A stretch of 64,000 bases of DNA, taken from positions 248,001 through 312,000 of the forward strand of contig JAMPIV010012234.1 in assembly GCA_024509875.1 (NCBI GenBank), in the 5' to 3' direction. The notes below the pieces were generated by a model. The model saw only the letters and a list, made by a program, of their open reading frames with translations. It searched no databases and was not told where the DNA came from. Position numbers and translations under genes: made by a program. Source of the stretch: Oreohelix idahoensis (Eukaryota; Mollusca; Gastropoda; Stylommatophora; Oreohelicidae). Position 1 is the stretch's first letter, and each line of letters opens with the position of its first letter. Shown piece by piece: positions 57,240 to 64,000 of this stretch.

Positions 57240-57463
57240 CGTGCAGCACGCTTAAGTGCAAACAGAGATTTCGTGAGGGCTGAGGAGAGTCGTCTCCACT
57301 CCAGGATGATGGCAGGAAGTGGGTGAAACTTTTGTAGCTTTTCTAGTATCTCCTTGCTCGTGCCACCAATGGCAGTCTGCTTGCCTCTTCGACCATGTGT
57401 GGGCAAGTGAAGCACCAGTGTTGGGTCTCCATTGACAGGTAGTTTCAGTTCTTTGTATAAAAC
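57240..57463 (-). CDS. POLQ: POLQ exon, ELKLP to ILEWRR segment
   Basis: Acceptor TCTCTTAG precedes GTTTTATAC at 57463; donor CG|GTACAG is at 57240/57239. The exon begins VLYKELKLPVN and contains the conserved block HPLPAIILEWRR followed by SALTKSLFALKR, a characteristic POLQ stretch in the thumb/palm region. It leaves in phase 2. An I-1 LINE scrap lies within 100 bp on the intron side of the donor, so the splice site sits directly beside transposon sequence. Confidence 0.9.
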
Positions 57464-58004
57464 CTAAGAGATATTGCAAAAAAATGAGTCCTACCAAGGA
57501 AAAATAAAACAAGTGAATTTAATCAATTTTCTGAAAGGAATCTCCATATAGAACAAGATTCAATATGAGTGAGCATTGAAAAAGAAAAAGAACACACTTA
57601 GATATTTTTTTTCCCAGCCTATCAGTGATATTTAAACTCCTGTTGTACAATCATGGCTTCTATCTTGACCGTATTATCAAGCAGCCACTGTTAACCAGAT
57701 ATATATCATCATATATCAAAGCAGTTTGTTGAAATTGCTTGCCAAGCAAGATGTGAATTACAAAGTTGAGTTTGTGCAGTGAACAGGATGATAAAAAAAG
57801 TGAACTACCAGTGAACTATGGATCAGCATGTATACAACCAAAGCACTAAAGGAACAATCAGAATTCATACACTTCTAGGATACACTATGCTCACTCAACT
57901 ATAATAATGAAAATAAGACATTTAAAATCAGGATGGCTCCCAATAAAGGGTGAATAATTGGGACAGAAAAAACACAAGATTTAAAGTAAAGTGAATGACG
58001 TTAG
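57464..58004. other. Intron, nothing recognised
   Basis: AT-rich, no shared repeat noticed. Confidence 0.4.
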
Positions 58005-58250
58005 TTATGGATAAAGCACACATTGAGGAAACCTGTTAACAGTATTAGAAGGCAGTCCTTGTTCTGGAACCCCCAGGGTAAGAGAAGTAGAGGGAGACTG
58101 AAAGACATGCGGAAAAGAGAACTGGAGATAGAAATAAAAGGGATGACAAAAACATGCAAGGACCTTGAGCAGACAGCACAGAACAGCAGACGGCGTGAAT
58201 TTGTTGAAGGTTTAGACTCCTTCAGGAGATGCAGGGTACTGAATGAATGA
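58005..58250 (+). mobile_element. RTE-A 3' fragment
   Basis: A frame with [20 protein letters not shown] and EFVEGLDSF to AATGAATGAAC. The remaining 75 codons are open. Confidence 0.85.
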
Positions 58251-58986
58251 ACAAAAATCAAGTATTTTCCCATTAAGTAAAGAGAAGATGTACTCCATTT
58301 TACTTTAGCGACATTAAACTGCCAGCAGGCCACATCTGTCACCTAGCTGAGTTCCTCATGGCTAATACATTCATAAATGATCATGCCAGTGTACACTTGT
58401 GGGTCTATACTCTGTGGTGAGAAATCAGGATGGGGCTTCTTGGCTAGAGTAAAGAGCAGGGTCGTCGATGATGAAAGTGGAGCTCACATGACAACAACCT
58501 CCAGCTTAAGAAAAGAGAAAGAGGCAGCTACTGCAGCCCTGATGTGGCTGTTAGAAACTCTATCAACCAGGGCAGTTATTGTGTCAGACTCTATGTCAAT
58601 GCTTTGGAAGGTCTGAAATGGATGGCTCTGGCATGAATGGAAAACATCCATAGAAGCCTCAAATCGTCAGGAACTGGTGTGAATCTACTGTGTTGGTCAT
58701 GAAGGTGTACAAAGCAATAACAGAGCTGACAGACTAGCTTTGAGAGTACCCATAGTGGGGACACTGGATATGGATAAGGGAGAAATACTTAAGACAATTA
58801 GTGATATTGTAATCGATGGATCAACAAGGCTAAGATTGCTGGACTTTGGCATCTAACGTAAAACTAGCAGGGATGGGCATATGCATACATGCCAAGTAGT
58901 ACGGGTTACCCGTATTCTGTACAGGCTTTTCTTGTTTTCATATCTGTATGGATGTATATACTTTCTGTACAGGTATTCGCCAAATT

Positions 58987-59540
58987 ATTAACCCTCTACA
59001 ATTTGAATGGGCCAAAAACACCAGTGCGCAAAGTCTATCATCCAAAAAATTGAGAGTGGGAACACTGTTTAGCGAGATCTGAGTATTTCTAGTACGCATG
59101 AAGCTTGTCTTCTGAAATTGTTTTGATTTTTTGCGGTTTTTTTTTTTGGTTACGCCGTGGCCTTCCGGGCGTGGAATCTTTGTTTTGGGAGCTGAGAGGT
59201 GACTTGTATTTGATCAGGAACATGATGATGTTGTTGAAACAGATGTGGGTATTGAATATGGGTCTGATTTAGACTCTGACAATGACAAAAATGAATCCAG
59301 GGAAAGACTTAAGCCTAATATTATTGATGACAGATCAAACGTAGGAGGTAGTCAACATAGCATACTTCTGTTAAAATTTGTCATTTTGTAGGAAACCCGT
59401 GACCTAAATACACTCTAGATCTAGTTTACCTGGTCATGGACTTGAGATATGACGGGTTCACAGCAAAAGTCAAAGTGGAGATTTAAAAAACACTAGACCA
59501 ATAGGGGGAACCCTTATGATGGTCCGACCACCTCCTGTTG
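58987..59540 (+). mobile_element. piggyBac-like left end and acidic N-terminus relic
   Basis: TTAACCCTCTACAATTTG begins a TTAA-type end. 59210-59340 encodes an acidic Asp-rich stretch (DVGIEYGSDLDSDNDKNES) typical of piggyBac transposase N-termini. No right end was found. Confidence 0.55.
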
Positions 59541-59544
59541 TAAC

Positions 59545-60133
59545 GCTCCGTATTATCATAACCCTCCACTCCCAAAGGAGCATAGGCCTTCAACAAACAC
59601 ATGCCAAGTCCTCCTGTCACGTGCCATCATCTCAAGTTCTTTCTACGTTCTCCTCATCATTTTCACCTCTGTTTCCAGCTCTCTTCTCCATGTGCTTCTT
59701 GGTCTACCTCTGCCTCTCTTGCCCTGGGGGTTCCAGAACAAGGACTGCCTTGTAATGCTATCAACAGGTTTCCTCAGTGTGTGTCCTATCCGTCTGTAGC
59801 TTTTTGGTTGTTGTTCTCCATGTCTCAGAGCCATACAATAGGACTGACTTCACATTTGAATTGAAGATTCTTATTTTCGTGTTGGATCCGATTTCTCTTG
59901 ATCTCCATATATTTCCCAATGCAATGAAAGCTCCTCTTGCCTTTTGTATTCTTATTTTGATATCGCTGTCTGTCCCTCCAACTTTGTCTATACTGCTGCC
60001 AAGACATGTGTACGATTCTACATCTTGTAGTGGTGTTTCTTCAAGTTCAACCCTGTTATCATTACCTGCATTTATTCTCATTATTTTTGTCTTTTCCCTG
60101 TGTATTTTCAGACCCAATTAAATGCTCCGTATT
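59545..60133 (-). mobile_element. RTE-A 3' fragment with 10-bp target duplication
   Basis: Body 59555-60123 between GCTCCGTATT copies at 59545-59554 and 60124-60133. The minus frame includes LGLKIHREKTKIMRINAGND, TYTCLGSSIDKVGG-like and LLYGSETWR. Confidence 0.88.
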
Positions 60134-60659
60134 GTTTCCTATTATATCCAACATGAAGAATTGTACCAAATGTACAAACAAGGAAAACGCAGTAAAATAA
60201 TAACTTACACGAAAGCATTGGTGAAAAAAAATGCTCTTTTGGTTACTCAAAGAACAAAATGGTTGTTGTATGGTTTATTTCTTTGTATGGCTCCTTTTTA
60301 AATATTTGTTGGTAGGCTACAGGTTTTTCAGATTTTTTATACAGGTTTTTCATCACCAAGGGTGGCATATATGGCAAATGAGAGGATACATCCATCGAGC
60401 ATACAACCAGCACACTACAGGAAAAGACAGCACTCATACCCTTCGACATTTGCTGAGGGAGATTGAGCACCTATGGAGTGCTGCGATGTCACTTCTGCTC
60501 AACATTTACAATAAACCCAGTTTCCCACATTGGTAAGCAAGTGTGTTAACCAATGCAAAACAGAGGAAACTATTCAGTAATTAAATGTTATTTAAAAATT
60601 AGTTTTGCAAAAACATTTCATACAAGCAACTAAATATAATTAAAAACACAACAATCAAG

Positions 60660-61035
60660 AAGTTAGACTTTCATAAATGGGTGCTTGCATAGAAGGACTG
60701 AAGTGATACATCAAGATCCCCAATATGGAACTGATGACAAGAATCAGACAAGTGAATGTGGAGACAGATATGAGAAGATGCTGGTGGTGGATAGGACACA
60801 CGTTGTGGAGACCTGCTGACAGCATTACCAGAAGGTCCTCATTCTGGAACCCCCAGGGTAAGAGAGGTAGGGGGAAGACAGAAAAACACACGGAGAAGAA
60901 AACTGGTGACAGAAATGAAAAGGATGAGAAATACACGGAAAGACCTTGAGCTGATGCTATGGCACAGGAGGATGTGGCATGAGTTTGTTGAAGGTATATG
61001 CTCCCTAGGGAGCTGAAGAATAAGAATGAACTAAA
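60660..61035 (+). mobile_element. RTE-A 3' fragment beside POLQ exon
   Basis: GACTTTCATAAATGGGTGCT to GCTCCCTAGGGAGCTGAAG; frames broken. It ends about 85 bp from the exon at 61118. Confidence 0.82.
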
Positions 61036-61117
61036 TATGACAAAGCACTGACACTCAAGAGGATCAGGCATGAAGATATCACTTTTTACACTAAATAAGA
61101 AAAATGTAAACACTAAC

Positions 61118-61245
61118 TGCAGCTACATCAGTGGTTGAAGTTAAGGAAAAAACATGGCCAGCCATCTTGTAAGCTTGCTCTTCAAGTATATTCAGCTTGG
61201 CTGTCAACAGTGTCTTCTGCTTTTCAAGCTCTGACTCACTTATTC
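61118..61245 (-). CDS. POLQ: POLQ exon, start of visible polymerase domain
   Basis: Acceptor TTTTATTGCAG lies just above 61245 and donor GCA|GTTAGTG at 61117. The exon enters with two bases of a split codon and leaves in phase 0. It encodes a helical segment starting GISESELEKQK and containing AYKMAGHVFSLTS and DVAAV. This matches the POLQ segment just before the conserved LYKELKLP region, which opens the next exon. It is the most upstream exon I could find. No further POLQ-like segment was recognised between 61246 and 64000. Confidence 0.85.
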
Positions 61246-61364
61246 CTGCAATAAAAAGTAACACCCAGCTTTGTTGTCTTCACAACTTCATATTCTTATT
61301 CATTATCATATTACAATTTATATTCTGCAAATAGAAGATGGATATAAAATAAGCTTGTCTGAGC

Positions 61365-61440
61365 CGACCCAGCCCTAATGGGTAGCTCCGAAATCGGCGA
61401 GTATTTGCCTGAATGGCAAGGGACACCTGTTTCTGTACAA
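61365..61440 (+). mobile_element. SINE-A-like scrap
   Basis: GAGCCGACCCAGCCCTAATG resembles the middle of SINE-A (261-281). Confidence 0.45.
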
Positions 61441-61939
61441 GAAAAAAGGGATACTCATGTAAAAATCAGTCTCAGGTTATACTAACCTGAGATTTTGCGT
61501 CGAGTTATAGCAGGCGTACGCAAAAAAAAAAAGCTTGTGAGTGTTAGTGGCCATTGCACTAATCAACTTGTCTCAAATGAGAATTTTAATGATCGCTCTG
61601 CATATCCATCTTGCTCTTCAACAGTGTCACGAAATGGATTTAGGACTAGAGACTGTCTACATATAGTGACAAGACAATAGTAAGAAGAAAGACTGAAATG
61701 ATAGATTCAGATAGAAATATAGTGCAAACTGTGAAAGTTGAGACCATTGGCTCCGAGGTTGAGAACCGTGGTTGATTCTTTCCTCGCCACTTCGGACGTT
61801 TAAATTGCTATGGCCTCGAACCACCTCTAACTACCCTATGGGGATAAGGTTCAATTAAGATTCACAAACACCAAGGTACAGACAACATATAGCTACTGTA
61901 CTAAAGGAAATGACTGATGCCAGCTACAATTTATACAAG

Positions 61940-61945
61940 TTTATT
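61940..61945 (-). terminator. AATAAA poly(A) signal candidate
   Basis: Minus strand TATAATAAACTTG, about 2 kb downstream of the TATA box. Could close the transcription unit proposed above. Confidence 0.3.
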
Positions 61946-63952
61946 ATACACCTATAAACAACAAACATATGCATGTCCCTTACATCAAGTGCGAGGATGC
62001 ACTCCTGAAACAAAAGCAAGCACAGTTAAAAATGCATCAACCCCAACCCTTCTCCCACAATTGCAACCTGTATGGAGAAAGAAGGTAAGGTTAACTGAAA
62101 TGAACTACACTGCACTTGATGTCGCCTACACTCCAAACTAGCTGTTCTAAATTCTAACTCTAACTCTAAGTCCACTGATAGCTGGAACGACGGCGAAGTG
62201 ACTACACAATCTCTGCACAGACTTCGGTTCTACACAGCCTATCCTGGAATCTCCTGAACACAACTAACTGCACCTCTAAACTTCAGCAGCTGTCCTCTGC
62301 TATGATTCACCAAAGCTAACAGTTCTGCCTATCTGTGCTGACTTCAGTAGAGAGAATGTTTACCCTATCTCTCTCCACCAACTCTGGAATTGATGACCGA
62401 GGTCCAACAGAACCCCACTGGATTCTGGACTGGAACTGTAGCGGACTTCTACCACTCGGAAATTACCTGCCCGAGTACCTATAACTGGGCTGTCGGCTTT
62501 ATTATGGCCGTGAAGAAACGAACACAAAATTACCACACCGCTGGCAGCCTGCCAAATCTGCGTGTGTAACGAGCGTCAGAGCTCAGGATTTATCCACAAA
62601 AATCCTATTCGCTGGAAAATGTCTTCCCCTGGTTGGGAAAACGTATTTTCTTCCTCTCCGTCCACTACTGGCAACTAACGTAAAACCCTTGCGGTTCTGC
62701 GAATGCCCCAACTTTGCCGTGGGAGAAATTTTGTGGTCTCAAAATTCCGCTCTCATTCCCACAAAAAACCGGCACCTGCTGTTTAGACAAAAGCAAAAAC
62801 AACAGCTAAACAAAACGTTAATACTCTATTACAAATAACAATTAACTTCCTGACAAACCCTTAAGTCTTTAACACTTAAGTCTCCCCCGTCTATAATCAA
62901 TACAGCTCCCCTACTCTCTCCCGTTATGCACCACCATACAAAATCATGCAAACAAAGTCCGCTCCCCCCACTGAGCTCCCTTCTCTACCTGAGCCCACAA
63001 GGTAAACATTGGCTAACCCAGATCGCCTGTTCTGCCTGACTAACTCCGAGCAACAACCATATTTTCAATGGCCCGTCTGGGCAGACGTACTGTGGCCTAC
63101 TTCTTACGCTGACACTAATGCCGTAATGTTTAACGCAACTAAAACTAGCCTTCTCTAGGAATTCCTAAAATTCCCGTCAATAATAGTAATCACATTCAAA
63201 ATGAAATACAAAATAATTCCCTTAACATAAATAAATGTCATCTCCATCTTCTGAATACACAGAATAACAAAGCACAATCAATAACCTATAACCCTGTTTA
63301 CGCTAGCATCTACATGCCATCAAAAGTTATACATAACCCCTGATTATCAAATTGAAAACCCCGTAGTTCAACCACGTGTTTGTAATTTTATGACCACGTG
63401 CTTATCTCCCCCTCGTCCCTCTGAACGTCGTATCAATAACAATTCCGTAACCAACGCGCCCACGCGCTTCCAAATTATGCCTCTTTCACTCCCGTCCACA
63501 GATATATGCGTAACTATATAAATAGCGAGCATCAATACTCTCACTAAAATCACAAATAAAAATACACATTACGCGCTCCCGACTATTCTGTAAATAAATA
63601 AAATTCGCAGATGCGAGTTTCTCTCCCGACCGACTTTGCAATAATACAAAGCGGTGATATCTCAACTTTTAAACCATGCCGCTATTCTTTCAACAAGGAA
63701 TTAAATGGACCTAGTTTCTCATGTCTATCACTCAGATCGAATTGATGGCTCTGGAGTTAAGAATTAAATTAAACTAAACTTCCCAAGAAACTTAAATGAT
63801 CGGCTAGGACTAGAAAAATTAAATAAAGTCCTCACGCAAAAATTCATGCTTACCAAATCTCGAATGTCCAACTGAAGGGCAATCGACTTGACTGGCAACC
63901 GGCTTTGGCAATTAATTTTCATTAAAAGAGAAAGAACTATGAAATATAGGCC

Positions 63953-63959
63953 TTTTATA
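63953..63959 (-). promoter_or_regulatory. TATA box TATAAAA
   Basis: Minus-strand GATTATAAAAGGCC, followed about 30 nt later by pyrimidine-rich AGTTCTTTCTC. Promoter function is inferred from spacing only. Confidence 0.4.
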
Positions 63960-63985
63960 ATCAAGACCCCCACGCGCCGACTTCG

Positions 63986-63993
63986 TGACGTCA
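63986..63993 (-). promoter_or_regulatory. CRE site TGACGTCA
   Basis: A perfect palindromic CREB/ATF consensus about 27 bp upstream (minus strand) of a TATA box. Confidence 0.5.
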
Positions 63994-64000
63994 TATGCGC

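Larger units (their letters stand above)
58884..60374. mobile_element. CATAC-type MITE, copy 3, carrying nested elements
   Basis: Starts CATACATGCCAAGTAG, ends TTTTTCATCACCAAGGGTGG then CATATATG. The right terminus matches the left terminus of copy 1 (GATGAAAAACCTGTA). Flanks CATATG / CAAATG. Contains a TTAA-type end at 58987 and an RTE-A at 59555. Confidence 0.72.
58350..60490 (+). mobile_element. I-3 LINE copy split by nested insertions
   Basis: 58377-58880 carries RNase H scraps (STRAVIVSDSMSMLWKV, TSIEASNRQELV). 60375-60490 resumes with the downstream part (GAGAGGATACATCCATCGAG, ACATTTGCTGAGGGAGATTG), as in 29180-29280. Everything between is a CATAC element with its own inserts. Confidence 0.8.
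61880..64000 (-). other. Unassigned block with minus-strand promoter-like and poly(A) signals
   Basis: Unlike its surroundings it is richer in C on the plus strand and has no long ORF. The minus strand shows, in order, CRE (63993), TATA (63959), a possible donor TTTG|GTAAGCATG (about 63856), possible acceptors GTCTAAACAG (about 62793) and CTCCATACAG (about 62070), and AATAAA at 62503 and 61945. It may be a non-coding transcription unit, an LTR or a large non-autonomous element. I cannot decide, and no second copy is in the window. Confidence 0.35.

Overview
This is animal nuclear DNA: AT-rich, intron-dense and crowded with transposable elements. The mix of RTE-type LINEs, several RNase H-bearing LINEs, tRNA-derived SINEs, a mariner, piggyBac-type TTAA elements and a Gypsy element with integrase before reverse transcriptase suggests an invertebrate. 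My guess is a lophotrochozoan, perhaps a mollusc, but no species marker is visible.

The only host gene I can support is the 3' part of a DNA polymerase theta (POLQ) orthologue on the minus strand. Nine coding exons run from 61245 down to the stop codon at 30814. Their phases fit at every junction and they sum to 479 codons including the stop. They carry the A-family polymerase motifs A, B/O-helix and C. The helicase half and the start of the polymerase half lie beyond 64000. The introns (about 1.1 to 8.9 kb) are almost entirely mobile DNA.

Labels used below. RTE-A, RTE-B and RTE-C are three APE-type LINE families, with RTE-A and RTE-B ending in short tandem tails. I-1, I-2 and I-3 are LINE families with RNase H and/or a C-terminal Cys/His cluster. 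SINE-A to SINE-E are five SINEs. CATAC elements are a TIR family starting CATACATGCC. R is a dispersed repeat of unknown origin.

Layout: 0-8 kb has a SINE, MITE-like DNA transposons (Tigger-like, TTAA, CATAC) and LINE tails. 8.1-13.5 kb is a head-to-head pair of I-1 LINEs, the left copy carrying SINE-B and a truncated Gypsy fragment. 14.3-18.5 kb is an I-3 copy hosting a full-length RTE-A (14556-17791) with an intact long ORF and a 12-bp target duplication, plus SINE-B. 21.07-22.38 kb is an intact mariner (DD34D) in a TA microsatellite. 22.5-30.8 kb is old repeats, a TTAA MITE with a nested hairpin MITE, I-3 and RTE-B. 30.8-61.2 kb is the POLQ body. Its introns hold RTE-C interrupted at its catalytic loop by a TTAA MITE, a Gmr1-like Gypsy fragment with LTR, a 26-bp x ~54 minisatellite, a piggyBac-like relic, and nested LINE/MITE stacks. 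61.3-64 kb is a compositionally different block with CRE, TATA and poly(A) signals on the minus strand and no long ORF.

Element boundaries were judged by eye from target-site duplications and shared segments. Family names below superfamily level are tentative.
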